NCBI RefSeq assembly: GCF_003003775.1 | Contig: NZ_PVWJ01000018.1 | Span: forward strand, 1 to 53,359 | Origin: Merismopedia glauca CCAP 1448/3 | Lineage (GTDB): Bacteria > Cyanobacteriota > Cyanobacteriia > Cyanobacteriales > CCAP-1448 | Direction of reading: 5' to 3' | Length of the DNA stretch: 53,359 bases | Shown here: in pieces, positions 1-9,190 of the stretch | How the letters are laid out: every line of letters starts with the position of its first letter | How positions within the stretch are numbered: the first letter of the stretch is position 1 | Notes under the pieces: generated by a model | What the model saw: only the letters and a program-made list of their open reading frames with translations | What the model was told of the DNA's origin: nothing | Database searches by the model: none | Program-made: the position numbers and the translations under genes

Positions 1-356
1 CTGTTATTGATGATAGTGCTGTAGACAGACATTTACTAGTTTCATTGTTAGAAGAAATGAACTATGAAGTAGATGTATTTGAAAACTCCTTGGGGGCGAT
101 CGATAAAATGGCCCAGAAGCAATACGCTGCTGTATTTCTCGATATTGTGATGCCAGACCAGGATGGTTATAAGTTTTTGCGAGCTATCCGTTCCCACCCA
201 GCCCTCACCCAGCAGCACGTCATTTTCTGTTCTAGTAAGAAAACCCCACTGGAAGTGAAATATGGCATTGAAAAAGCTGGAGCCAATGACTACATTACCA
301 AGCCAGTTAACCGAGAGCTAGTGATGGGTGCATTAGATAAGGTACTTAGCTCATGA
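1..356 (+). CDS. CheY-like single-domain response regulator (PilH/PixH type), 5' end outside window
   Basis: Single receiver domain, about 118 residues visible. The open frame runs in from the left edge (phase starts at base 3) and begins with VIDDS, so the acidic Asp pair is present and only a few N-terminal residues are missing. The phosphoacceptor Asp lies in FLDIVMPD, the conserved Ser in FCSSKK and the conserved Lys in YITKPV. No output domain follows, so it should act by protein-protein interaction, like the PilH/PixH regulators of type IV pilus chemosensory systems. Its stop overlaps the next start as ATGA (353-356), which indicates translational coupling to the CheW-like gene. An internal ATG at 45 would remove the acidic pocket and is not the real start. 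The family is certain. The PixH/PilH role is inferred from gene order. Confidence 0.9.
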   Translation, partial: VIDDSAVDRHLLVSLLEEMNYEVDVFENSLGAIDKMAQKQYAAVFLDIVMPDQDGYKFLRAIRSHPALTQQHVIFCSSKKTPLEVKYGIEKAGANDYITKPVNRELVMGALDKVLSS

Positions 357-793
357 GTAACTCTATCACTGTCGATCGCCGTTTTATTCTGACCCAAGTC
401 GATCGCGTTACACTCGTCTTTCCTGCCCATTTAGTCGCCGAAACCCTATTAGTAGAACGGACACGAGTTCTCAATCTACCTTTTTACGATAGTGCGATCG
501 CAGGCTGTTTTCATGCAGGTGGAAAAATAGTTCCCTTGGTTTCACCTGCTCAATTCCTTGGCGTACAGACAAATTTAATGCGTGAATTTCTGACCGTTGT
601 TTGCTTAGGAGAATCTGCCGAACACTTAGCTGGAGTAGGCGTACTCGTCGATCGATTGTTGGGAAGTCGAATGGGGGAAAAGTTGTTCTCTATGGCTGAT
701 AGCGATCGACCGACCCAAGAGCAATTGTTTGAACCGAAGCTTTTCCCTAAAGAGCTATTCCAACCCCAGCGCCTGCATGGACTTGCTGCTTGA
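353..793 (+). CDS. CheW-like adaptor protein (PilI/PixI type)
   Basis: A 146-residue CheW-family protein with no catalytic residues. It shows the alternating beta pattern of the fold, with VTLVFPAHLVAETLLV near residues 20-35, a central CFHAGGKIVPLVSPAQFLG segment and a VGVLVDRLLG strand at about 95-104. CheW proteins bridge MCP signalling tips and the CheA kinase at the inner membrane. The start overlaps the stop of the upstream response regulator by 4 nt, and the two downstream MCPs and hybrid CheA complete the array. It resembles the pixI/pilI gene that sits between pixH/pilH and pixJ/pilJ in characterised cyanobacterial loci. The following 229 bp hold no gene, only a small palindromic repeat at 961-977 and the ribosome-binding site of the next gene. 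Confidence 0.88.
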   Translation: MSNSITVDRRFILTQVDRVTLVFPAHLVAETLLVERTRVLNLPFYDSAIAGCFHAGGKIVPLVSPAQFLGVQTNLMREFLTVVCLGESAEHLAGVGVLVDRLLGSRMGEKLFSMADSDRPTQEQLFEPKLFPKELFQPQRLHGLAA

Positions 794-960
794 AACTTTG
801 ACACTCCAATAATCGGATGTCCAATTTTCACACAGATAGGTCTATCAAATCTGGCATGGAGCCACTTATCCCTCTTTTGTGACTTTAGACGACAAACAAA
901 AACAGTACGAGCGGCTTTGGCAGACAAATTGCGCTTTCGCCTGCTCCTAGTTCTGTGCGG

Positions 961-977
961 ACGTAGCACTGCTACGT
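961..977. repeat. Dispersed palindromic repeat, copy 1 (core ACGTAGCA-N-TGCTACGT)
   Basis: Perfect 8-bp arms separated by one base, in the spacer between the CheW-like and the first MCP gene. The same core recurs at 17587-17613 and 39539-39567 with longer arms. It is a dispersed palindrome, possibly forming a hairpin in the intergenic mRNA. Confidence 0.75.
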
Positions 978-1022
978 GTACGTTAAGTTGAACCCTCCTC
1001 AAACCAAACTTCTGGAGCATTT

Positions 1023-3362
1023 ATGACTGCTATTCAACCAACAAATTCTGACAATTCACAGGTTAGTGAGGCTAGACGATTCCTAAAGCCATTGAAGCGA
1101 AAATTATGGCTTAATTCGATTGGATCTCGTTTATTCCTCTCCATTATGACAGGGGCTGTAGTTGGACTGGGTATTACAGCCACCCTATTTTATCAAACCC
1201 TTGAGCAACGTTCCACCTCTGAAATTCGCGGTATTTTGAATAACCAGGTGGGTAATATTGAAACAAAACTAGGTGAGACTAGATATTTTATCAAGGGTAT
1301 GGCGAGTACCATTGAATTTGCCCGAAATCAGCAGGGTATCCAGTCAAAAGAAGCCTATAAACAACTGGTTTTAAACTCCTTCTTGAAGCGCCCTCCCCTA
1401 GCAATGGCAACTTACTTCCTCCAAACCTCTAGGGGTGTGGTGTCTGATACTGAGTGGTTTGGGCCTTACTACTATGTCGATCAAAAAGCATCAGGTCAAG
1501 TCGGGAAAAAATTACCTGCTCCCAATAGCAATGTTATTTATTCAGAGCTATTTGCAGACGATAATTATCCAACTAGGGATTACTACAAAATTGAACTAGC
1601 CGCTCCAGAAGAAAACTTTTATATAGAACCCTTGGATTGGTATGGCATTACCATGACATCCTCTATGACCAAAGTGCGCGATCGCCAAAATAAGGTCATT
1701 GGCTTAGCTGGAGTTGATATTAGTATCAACCAGATTAGTCAAGGCATTCAGAGTTCGGTGCTTGATAATGCAGGTTATTTCACCCTATTGAGCGCGCAAG
1801 GTAAGTTGCTATCTTATCCTCCAGATCCCAAGAAGGCAAAGGGAATTGAGAGCTATGAAACTATTCCTGCACTCAAGCAAAACTGGAATCAACTGGCAGG
1901 GCAAAAGTCTGGATTGATTCGCGAGGGTGGAAATTACTGGTTTTATCAACGGGTTCCCAGTAATAATTGGTTAATGGTTGCTGTTGTGCCAGAATCTGTA
2001 GTTAAAGCACCTATTTTACGGATTACGTTATTGGGGACACTAGTGGCAGCAGCTATTTTGGCTGGCATTGTGGCTTTATTTGTGCAACGTTTGAATCGCG
2101 GCTTGAAACCGATTCTAGATGAATGTAATAAGTTGGCAGCAGCAGATGCTTCGACTCAGGAGTTACTGAATAATCAAGATGAAGTAGGTCAGTTATCTAC
2201 ATCATTTTTTAATCTATTGAATCAAGTTAAACAAAATGAAGACACTCTTCGTCAAGAATCAGCGATGCGTTTAGCGCTTGAGGAAGAGCAACGACGGGCG
2301 ACAGAGACGGAAAGTGTAATTCTTCAGAATGATATTGAAAAACTCCTCAACGTTGTCAGCGCCGTAGAAGAAGGAAACCTGACTATTCAGGCTCCCGTGA
2401 GCGATCGCTTGACTGGATTAATCTCTGATACCCTAAATCGGCTGATTGAAGAACTGGCTGCGGTGATGGCTCAGGTGTCCAGCGCGGCTCAAAATGTATC
2501 TAATAATAGCCAGCGTTTACAAGGTATTGCTGGAACAGTAGCCCAAAACGCCAACCAACAGGCTGATTCTGTCTCTGAAGCTCTCAGTCTTTCTAGTCAG
2601 GTGGAGAAATCTGCTCAAGCAACAGTTGAGGAGCTACAACACTCTAATGAAATCCTGCTGTCGTTGATTCAGAAGGTAAAAGAAGGTCAGAAAGCTATTA
2701 ATAGCTTGACTCAAGGCACTACTGTGCTTCAGCAAGGAACAGATCAAATTATTCAGCAAATGAAAACTATGGGCGAATTTGTGGGTCTAGCAGAACAGTT
2801 GGTACAAGATCAAAACCACATTGCCACCCAAACTCAAATTCTAGCTTTGAACGCATCTTTAGTAGCCGCCCGTTCGGCTGAACAAAAAGATCCGCGTAAA
2901 TTTGCGGCGGCTGCTCAAGAATTTGAAGCTATCGCCGATCAAGTCAGTCAGTTAGCACAACAAACAAACGAGGGTTTAGCCAGTTTAGAACAACGTACCG
3001 CTCAAATTCAGAAAGTTATTGCTAGCGTTGACACTGAGGTACAAGGCTTAGGAAGTCTGGTTACTGGCTTCACTCAGGGTGTAGAACAATCGAATTTAGC
3101 CTTTAATAGCGTGCAAGCTGTCACAACCACTATTGTGGAAACCAGCGACCAAGTTGCTCAATCTAGCCAAGAAATTATTCAGCGTGCCCAATCTACGGCA
3201 TCTGCGGTGAAAGCGATCGTGGACTTGGCACAGAAAACGGCTGACTTAACCCTAGATGCTCGTCAGCAATCTGAATCTATGGGGCAGTTATCAGCCCAAT
3301 TACTACAACGGATCGAGTTTTTCCAATTACCTGCTATGGCACTTCAACCGACAGAAAAATAA
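1023..3362 (+). CDS. Methyl-accepting chemotaxis protein, PilJ/PixJ-like, first of a tandem pair
   Basis: A 779-residue inner-membrane chemoreceptor. TM1 is at about 37-57, followed by a periplasmic region of about 270 residues whose WFGPYYYVDQ, FYIEPLDWYG and VIGLAGVDISI patterns fit a double Cache sensor. TM2 is at about 333-354, then a HAMP region, a coiled coil, a second HAMP-like segment near 436-480 (DRLTGLISDTLNRLIEEL), and a helical signalling hairpin. The tip (about 596-650) reads ILALNASLVAARS, a diverged form of the LLALNAAIEAARAGE consensus. No GAF domain is present, so this is not a bilin-binding phototaxis receptor like PixJ1. A GGAG ribosome-binding site at 1014-1017 supports the start. 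It should signal through the neighbouring CheW-like protein to the hybrid CheA. The ligand is unknown. Confidence 0.9.
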   Translation: MTAIQPTNSDNSQVSEARRFLKPLKRKLWLNSIGSRLFLSIMTGAVVGLGITATLFYQTLEQRSTSEIRGILNNQVGNIETKLGETRYFIKGMASTIEFARNQQGIQSKEAYKQLVLNSFLKRPPLAMATYFLQTSRGVVSDTEWFGPYYYVDQKASGQVGKKLPAPNSNVIYSELFADDNYPTRDYYKIELAAPEENFYIEPLDWYGITMTSSMTKVRDRQNKVIGLAGVDISINQISQGIQSSVLDNAGYFTLLSAQGKLLSYPPDPKKAKGIESYETIPALKQNWNQLAGQKSGLIREGGNYWFYQRVPSNNWLMVAVVPESVVKAPILRITLLGTLVAAAILAGIVALFVQRLNRGLKPILDECNKLAAADASTQELLNNQDEVGQLSTSFFNLLNQVKQNEDTLRQESAMRLALEEEQRRATETESVILQNDIEKLLNVVSAVEEGNLTIQAPVSDRLTGLISDTLNRLIEELAAVMAQVSSAAQNVSNNSQRLQGIAGTVAQNANQQADSVSEALSLSSQVEKSAQATVEELQHSNEILLSLIQKVKEGQKAINSLTQGTTVLQQGTDQIIQQMKTMGEFVGLAEQLVQDQNHIATQTQILALNASLVAARSAEQKDPRKFAAAAQEFEAIADQVSQLAQQTNEGLASLEQRTAQIQKVIASVDTEVQGLGSLVTGFTQGVEQSNLAFNSVQAVTTTIVETSDQVAQSSQEIIQRAQSTASAVKAIVDLAQKTADLTLDARQQSESMGQLSAQLLQRIEFFQLPAMALQPTEK

Positions 3363-3451
3363 CCTGATAGGGGAGAGGTTCTGCCACAGCACTACTGCCT
3401 TCTTTCGTAAGCTATTTTATCTGAGTTAAAAATTTTTATTTTGGAGTAAAT

Positions 3452-5866
3452 ATGACTAAATTACCAATAGAGTCCCTAAAAAAACCGGAATTAGCTAAGC
3501 TAAAACCTTTCGGACTAAAATCCATTGGTTCGCGCCTATTTTTAGCTGTACTAGGAGGTGCCATGCTGGGCTTGGGCACTGTGGGCTATTTTTCGTACCA
3601 ATCCTCAGAAAAGCAAGACGAAATTGTCATCGCTGGTAATTTAGAGAAAGCTGTCAAAGACCTAGATGCTCAACTTCAAACTGGTCAATCTTTCCTCAAC
3701 AGTATGGCATCATCCATTATTTTTCTATCTACAAACAAGAATCTACCACCGAACGATTACAAGCGCTTTCTGATTTCTCAGATGCCTGCTCGTCCCTCTT
3801 TGGTGACTGGATTTGGGGTGATGCAAACTCCTAAAGGTCTAGTACAAGAACGACAGTGGTTTTCTCCCTATATTTTTGAATATACAGGCGATGCGATCGC
3901 ACACGTCAAGAATGGGAAAGCAGAAAGATTAACTAAGCCGTACGAGCAATTTGCCTACGGTGATTTGCTAGTAATAGATGAATACTTTAAACAAGATTAC
4001 TATAAAGACACCGTTAAAGAGACAACTCCTGTCTGGACTGAACCCTACATTACTTCAGATGCATTCCTACTGACGACCTACGGTGGAGCGATTAAAGATA
4101 GTCAAGGGAAAGTAATTGGTGCTTTTAACGGAGATGTCAGCCTTAAAGATTTAGTATCTGCCCTCAACGGCAAGTCTGTTTTGCGTCAAACGGGTTACTT
4201 TGCCTTATTAAGCAGTCAGGGAAATGTCTTAGCTTATCCCTCTCAAGGTGAAAAAGTAGAGCTTCTAAGTAGCGCTGAGAAGAATCCAAAATTAAAGGCT
4301 ATTTGGACTCAGATTCAGAAAAATAGCTCCAAGCAGCCCACTGGAATTATTAAATTAGATAATTCTTCTGAGTATTGGGCTTACCAACGGGTTCCTAGTT
4401 CTAACTGGGTGCTACTGGCAGCAGTGCCTTACTCAACTGTAACCAACATTGCCCTCCAAAACACTCTAACTGGGATTGCAGTAGTGGCTATGATCCTAGC
4501 AGTGGTTGTCTTTGTCTTTGGCCGATATCTAAACCGCCGTCTCCGCCCAATTTTGGATGAATGTAATTCAATTGCGGGAGCAGATGACTTAATGTTGGCA
4601 AAACTGAAGCAGCAGGATGAGGTTGGTCAAGTATCTGTTGCCTTCTTTAACTTGATCGACCAGTTAGGTGAAAAAGAACGACAAATTCGGGAAGAAACGG
4701 CTCGCGCAGTTCAGCAGCAAGCAGAACTAACCTTAGCGGCTCAGCAACAAGAGGAAAGTGAAGCACTCCAGCAGGATGTTGAGAAACTGTTGGAAGTTGT
4801 TAGTGCGGTAGAAAACGGAGATCTAACTATCCAAGCTCCAGTGAGCGATCGCGTGACTGGATTGGTATCCGATACCTTCAACCGTCTAATTGAAGAATTG
4901 AACCGAGTCATGTCAACCGTTTCTACCACGGCTCAGCAAGTGACAGGTAGCGCCACCGATCTAGAGCAGTTGGCAATGCAGTCCTCCCACCAAGCCAAGC
5001 AACAAACCCAGGCGGTCGATCGAATTAAAGTCTTGGTACAAGATGTGACTGAACTTACCCAGGATAATACCGCACAAACAAGTGAGGCTGATGCTGCCGT
5101 GCAACAAGCTCAAAACGCCGTGAACCTGGGACAACAGCAGATGAATCTTCTTAATGAAGAAATCGAGTCTCTTCAAGGTGGAACCACCCAAATTACACGG
5201 CGGGTGCAGACTCTGACAGAATTCGTGCAGTTAGCAGTGCAGTTTGTGAAGGCTCAGAAACGCACGGCATCTATGACTCGCGTTTTGGCACTTAATGCTT
5301 CTCTACTCTCGTCTAGGGCTATGGAGCAGCAAGATCCCGAACAATTTGCCAGCATTGCCCGCGAGTTTGAAACCATTACATCTCAGGTTAACGATCTGGC
5401 TAACCAAACCAACCAAGACTTAGTTATCCTCCAGCAACGAACCGATCAGATCCAGGCAGTTGTATCTGGTTTGTCAGAAGACGTAAGAGAAATTAACCAG
5501 GTGGTGCAGGTTTTTACCGCAGGTGTGGACGAATCTAACCAAGTATTTGAAAACATCCAGTCAGTCACCAGCCGAGTCGTGCAAGTGGGACAGCGCGTAG
5601 CTGAATCTAGTTTCGTGATCGCCCAAGTATCTCAAACTACACTGACTTCTGTCCAGGATATTGCGGCTTTAGCAATGGCAACAGAGCAGCGTGCCGATAT
5701 TACCCGCGAGCAATCTAGTGCAATGGGACAAATTTCCCGTGAGTTGTTAGAGATCATGAGCTTCTTCAAAATATCTGCTGAAGAGATGCAAGTAAGTCAA
5801 AGCTCGTTCGATCGACCAGATCGTGTCAACAATCTAATCGAGCCGACTCTTTCACGAATCGGTTGA
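3452..5866 (+). CDS. Methyl-accepting chemotaxis protein, PilJ/PixJ-like, second of a tandem pair
   Basis: An 804-residue paralogue of the preceding receptor with the same architecture: TM1 at about 28-50 (SIGSRLFLAVLGGAMLGLG, very like the first copy), a Cache-type periplasmic region, TM2 at about 337-358, a HAMP, a second HAMP-like segment (DRVTGLVSDTFNRLIEEL), and a signalling hairpin with tip VLALNASLLSSRA near 611-623. Cytoplasmic parts are much more alike than the periplasmic parts, as expected of a local duplication whose copies now sense different ligands. TTTTGGAGTAAAT immediately precedes the ATG. A short acidic and polar tail follows the hairpin. No GAF or other photosensor domain is present. 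The spacer to the upstream gene is 89 bp, so co-transcription is likely. Confidence 0.9.
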   Translation: MTKLPIESLKKPELAKLKPFGLKSIGSRLFLAVLGGAMLGLGTVGYFSYQSSEKQDEIVIAGNLEKAVKDLDAQLQTGQSFLNSMASSIIFLSTNKNLPPNDYKRFLISQMPARPSLVTGFGVMQTPKGLVQERQWFSPYIFEYTGDAIAHVKNGKAERLTKPYEQFAYGDLLVIDEYFKQDYYKDTVKETTPVWTEPYITSDAFLLTTYGGAIKDSQGKVIGAFNGDVSLKDLVSALNGKSVLRQTGYFALLSSQGNVLAYPSQGEKVELLSSAEKNPKLKAIWTQIQKNSSKQPTGIIKLDNSSEYWAYQRVPSSNWVLLAAVPYSTVTNIALQNTLTGIAVVAMILAVVVFVFGRYLNRRLRPILDECNSIAGADDLMLAKLKQQDEVGQVSVAFFNLIDQLGEKERQIREETARAVQQQAELTLAAQQQEESEALQQDVEKLLEVVSAVENGDLTIQAPVSDRVTGLVSDTFNRLIEELNRVMSTVSTTAQQVTGSATDLEQLAMQSSHQAKQQTQAVDRIKVLVQDVTELTQDNTAQTSEADAAVQQAQNAVNLGQQQMNLLNEEIESLQGGTTQITRRVQTLTEFVQLAVQFVKAQKRTASMTRVLALNASLLSSRAMEQQDPEQFASIAREFETITSQVNDLANQTNQDLVILQQRTDQIQAVVSGLSEDVREINQVVQVFTAGVDESNQVFENIQSVTSRVVQVGQRVAESSFVIAQVSQTTLTSVQDIAALAMATEQRADITREQSSAMGQISRELLEIMSFFKISAEEMQVSQSSFDRPDRVNNLIEPTLSRIG

Positions 5867-6006
5867 TCGGAAAATTAACCCTTAATTTAATTTTTGTTGT
5901 CCCATGTCAGCAATTAGTAGTCTCAGCTTGCTAAATGTTGATATGGAGACGCAGAGACTTTTTATTATCACTAATTAAACAGATTTGACATAAGGTATCA
6001 AACACC

Positions 6007-8991
6007 ATGTCTGAACTAACAGACCGCTCTCTCAAACTCGAAGTAGAACTACAATTGCAGCAAGAATTGCGGGCAATGTTTGATGTTGATAGCCAACGCT
6101 ATCTGCTTTCTTACCTCCATCTAGTTGAACGCTTGAATTCCCAGTCGTGGACGGCGGATATGCAGGAGATGTATCGCGCAATTCACACTATTAAAGGTGG
6201 CTCTGTCACTGTAGGAGCAGAGGCTTGCCTGAAATTGGCAACGGTATTGGAAGATTTATTGTCAGATCTGCGCCATCTGAGTCCTGCTCCTCCTTTGGGT
6301 GATGGACGAGTGGCTGAGATGCTGCAAGAAGCTGGGGAGTTACTAGCTAGCAGCCTCCAGATAGAAGGAACTAAAGAATCTGCCATAGCCAGAGTTCAAC
6401 CTTCCGTAGAGCGAGTTCAAGCTCTGCACGAGCAGATTAAAGCGTCCTATTTATCTGATTGGAACGAACAGCGTTTCTTGCACCAGGAGTTTGCCGATCA
6501 AGGATTCGGTTTGGTGGTGCTGGATTTGGAAATGGCAGTCGATAAACTGGCTAGTCAGGGAACTGTCCCCCAGTCTGCGATTGACATCGCCACCCAAACC
6601 CTTGCTCAATTGAGCGAAATTGGTCAAGATTTAGAGTTTACCCCAGGTTGGAGCGAATTAATCGACTGTTGCCATGCACTCGTGGGCGAACCTTCCGTAG
6701 AGATGTGGCGATCGCAATGGTCTGGGTATTTAGCTGCCTTGCAAGAGTCTGCACGCCAGGGGGGTAAGGCGATCGCACCTACTTTTACAGCACCACTACC
6801 CACCAAAGATTGGTTTCCTGAATCAGATGCTTTCAATTTGGCAGAATTTCCGGTCATATATCCAGATTTAAGCGATATAAATTTTGATAGTCTGGCGATC
6901 GCTTCTTTTGAGCTAGATATTCCTGTCATAGACAACTGCCCTGAAACCGCAGAAATCGACCCGAATGACTGGTCTGCTTTAGAGGGTTTAGCCGATTTGT
7001 CCAATTTGGATGATTTCTCCGACGATAGCGAACTAATAGAAGATGACTATGCGGCTTTAGCTGAAAGCACTCAAGGTTGGCTAGGTCTGGTTTCCCCAGA
7101 TCCCCAGGCAGAAATTACCGTCGCCACCGTTCGCTCTAGCCGCGCTGATTTAGAGATAGGCGATCTTCAAATTCCCGTCCCCCTAGAACGCCTGGACAAA
7201 ACCGCTCAAACCCTGGTAGAAACCCTCCTCAGCGTCCGAGCCTCTCAAGGTGTTTATCAAAATCTGCAATCTCAACTAGCCCAACTTTTAGTCTTGGCTC
7301 AAGATAGCGCTCAGTACATTACAGAATTGCGAAAACTACAAGATAGTTACGCCCTCTTGGATGACTTAAAAACTGAGCGACACTCTACAGATAGCCCTAC
7401 TCTCGAACGCTATCGCCAAGGTTACAGTACCATTAACCGTTTACTGGAAACCAGTTTGCGTCTCTCAGAATTAGGGGCTGAAGCCAACAAATCTGCCCAA
7501 CAAACCTCAAACAACCTAAAAAACCTGGATCGTAACGTCCTCCGCCTCCGCCAAAACATCGAGCAAAGCCGTCTGGTTCCTTTTAAAAACTTGGCTTTTC
7601 GAGCCAAAGCAGTCCTCCGCGATTTAACCATCCGTGGCGGCAAACAAGCTCAGATAGTCATCGAAGGAGAACAAATTGAACTGGATGCAGCTACAGTTTC
7701 GCAGATAGAGCCAGCGATCTTACACCTGATTCGCAATGCTTACGATCACGGGCTGGAAAGTACCCCAGAGCGGATTTCTTCTGGTAAGTCGGAGTCAGGA
7801 ACCATTACCCTCTCTCTGAAACGGAGTGGCAGTCGCTATCTGTTGGAACTCAAAGACGATGGGCGTGGAATTGATGCCAATCGCATCCGTCAGTCTGCAA
7901 CAGCCAAAGGCTTGCCTTTGACCCAAACCGACACATATAACCAGCTTTTAGCCGTTATTTGCCAACCTGGCTTTAGTACCCAGGAGGTTGTCAGCGATAT
8001 TTCTGGTCGTGGTGTGGGTATGGATGTTGTGGCGAACCAAATTGAGGCTTTAGGTGGACGACTCCGCCTGGAAACCAAGGTTGGTCGTGGTACGACCTTC
8101 CAACTTCAGTTTCCCGTACCGCAACTGCTGGTATCCTGCGTGTTATTGCGGGTTGGCGATCGCCCCTTCGCGATTCCCGTCCAGGATATTGCCACTACCG
8201 CTATCTGGGATACTTTACCAACTACTTCTGTCGAAGATACCAACACAATCTACTCTTGGGAAGTCAAACAAGGTGAAATATCGGTGCCAGCATTATATTT
8301 GATGGACTACTGGCAGCCACAATCTTTGACACACAATATTCCTAGTACAGCGATCGCATTGCGGGTTTACTCTGTTGAACGAGAGCAAAGTCTCTGGATT
8401 GTGGTTGACGATCTGATAGAACAGACAGAACTTTTGCTCACGCCCTTACCTAACCCCCTAGAGGCTCCTGTAGGTGTTTTGGGAGTTAGCCTGCGTGCCG
8501 ATGGTAGCCTGATACCTGCTATAGATGCAGCTATGCTGGTCGAAATTATCTCGCAAACAACCCAACCTGCGATCGCTGACCCACTCTTAACTCTAAGTAC
8601 AGTTTCTTCTGAACCATTAAACTTACCCTACGCCACCCGCACGATTCTAGTCGTGGATGATGCGGCTTTGATGCGTCGGCGGATCGAGGCAAGTTTGACA
8701 GCCTATGGTTATTCTGTCGTCACCTGTGGCGATGGACTCGAAGCCTGGAACTGGCTCCAAAGCCACACAATTCCAGCTATGTTGATCACAGATGTTGAAA
8801 TGCCAAATATGGATGGCTTTACCCTGATTGACCGAGTGCGGCAGTCTGGTATTACTATGCCCATTATGGTAGTTTCGTCCCGTCTGGCAGAAGAGTGGAG
8901 CAAGGAAGCTCAGCGCTTGGGTGCTAACGATTATCTGACTAAAGGCTTTACCACTCAAGACTTGGTTAGTAAAGTGGAGGCTCTGTTATAG
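6007..8991 (+). CDS. Hybrid CheA-type histidine kinase with C-terminal receiver (PilL/PixL type)
   Basis: A 994-residue soluble chemosensory kinase. An N-terminal Hpt domain has phosphoacceptor His60 in AIHTIKGGS. An acidic, poorly conserved linker covers about 280-360, and a helical dimerisation region about 390-530. The ATPase domain shows an N box HLIRNAYDHGLE at 573-584, a G1 box DDGRGID near 617 and GRGVGMD near 666. A CheW-like domain (about 700-850) and a receiver from about 875 with phosphoacceptor Asp929 (LITDVEMP) complete it. It should autophosphorylate on His60 in response to the two MCPs and pass phosphate to the CheY-like protein and to its own receiver. The start is preceded by AAGG at usual spacing. 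Only one Hpt is present, whereas some PilL homologues carry several. No cheR or cheB is visible here. Confidence 0.93.
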   Translation: MSELTDRSLKLEVELQLQQELRAMFDVDSQRYLLSYLHLVERLNSQSWTADMQEMYRAIHTIKGGSVTVGAEACLKLATVLEDLLSDLRHLSPAPPLGDGRVAEMLQEAGELLASSLQIEGTKESAIARVQPSVERVQALHEQIKASYLSDWNEQRFLHQEFADQGFGLVVLDLEMAVDKLASQGTVPQSAIDIATQTLAQLSEIGQDLEFTPGWSELIDCCHALVGEPSVEMWRSQWSGYLAALQESARQGGKAIAPTFTAPLPTKDWFPESDAFNLAEFPVIYPDLSDINFDSLAIASFELDIPVIDNCPETAEIDPNDWSALEGLADLSNLDDFSDDSELIEDDYAALAESTQGWLGLVSPDPQAEITVATVRSSRADLEIGDLQIPVPLERLDKTAQTLVETLLSVRASQGVYQNLQSQLAQLLVLAQDSAQYITELRKLQDSYALLDDLKTERHSTDSPTLERYRQGYSTINRLLETSLRLSELGAEANKSAQQTSNNLKNLDRNVLRLRQNIEQSRLVPFKNLAFRAKAVLRDLTIRGGKQAQIVIEGEQIELDAATVSQIEPAILHLIRNAYDHGLESTPERISSGKSESGTITLSLKRSGSRYLLELKDDGRGIDANRIRQSATAKGLPLTQTDTYNQLLAVICQPGFSTQEVVSDISGRGVGMDVVANQIEALGGRLRLETKVGRGTTFQLQFPVPQLLVSCVLLRVGDRPFAIPVQDIATTAIWDTLPTTSVEDTNTIYSWEVKQGEISVPALYLMDYWQPQSLTHNIPSTAIALRVYSVEREQSLWIVVDDLIEQTELLLTPLPNPLEAPVGVLGVSLRADGSLIPAIDAAMLVEIISQTTQPAIADPLLTLSTVSSEPLNLPYATRTILVVDDAALMRRRIEASLTAYGYSVVTCGDGLEAWNWLQSHTIPAMLITDVEMPNMDGFTLIDRVRQSGITMPIMVVSSRLAEEWSKEAQRLGANDYLTKGFTTQDLVSKVEALL

Positions 8992-8998
8992 GGGATTT

Positions 8999-9022
8999 GG
9001 GACTGGGGACTGGGGATTGGGA
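8999..9022. repeat. Short heptad tandem repeat (GGGACTG type)
   Basis: About three 7-base units, two GGGACTG and one GGGATTG, just after the hybrid CheA stop. This is the kind of short tandemly repeated heptad (STRR) common in cyanobacterial intergenic DNA. The 180-bp gap holds no other recognisable feature apart from the second array at its far end. Confidence 0.65.
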
Positions 9023-9152
9023 AGAGGGGGTCGTTTATTTCCTTTACCCTTTAGTCATTTCAGCAATTCTCCTGGTCCCAATTCTTCGTAGATTGTAAAA
9101 AACCTACCCTTGTGAGTGTCCCCCTTGTCCCCTGAAACCCGAAATCTGAAAA

Positions 9153-9190
9153 ACTCCCTACTCCCTACTCCCTACTCCCTACTCCCTACT
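9153..9190. repeat. Heptad tandem repeat (ACTCCCT x5) entering the 3' end of a gene
   Basis: Five perfect copies of ACTCCCT followed by ACT. Read on the minus strand the array encodes the last residues VGSRE and the TAG stop of the GGDEF-EAL gene ending at 9172, so the repeat replaces the native end of that gene. Confidence 0.9.

Noticed and set aside
550-1020. Long minus-strand open frame across the CheW-like gene
   Set aside because: It is antisense to a well-supported CheW-like gene and its translation has no domain-like pattern.
3452-5866. PixJ1-like bilin photoreceptor
   Set aside because: Neither MCP contains a GAF domain with the chromophore-binding Cys; both periplasmic parts fit Cache sensors instead.
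6624-7004. Antisense open frame in the hybrid CheA gene
   Set aside because: It lies opposite the acidic linker of a strongly supported gene and shows only low-complexity sequence.
9153-9190. Heptad array considered as a CRISPR array
   Set aside because: The units are 7 bp and contiguous with no spacers, unlike CRISPR repeats of about 25-40 bp with unique spacers.
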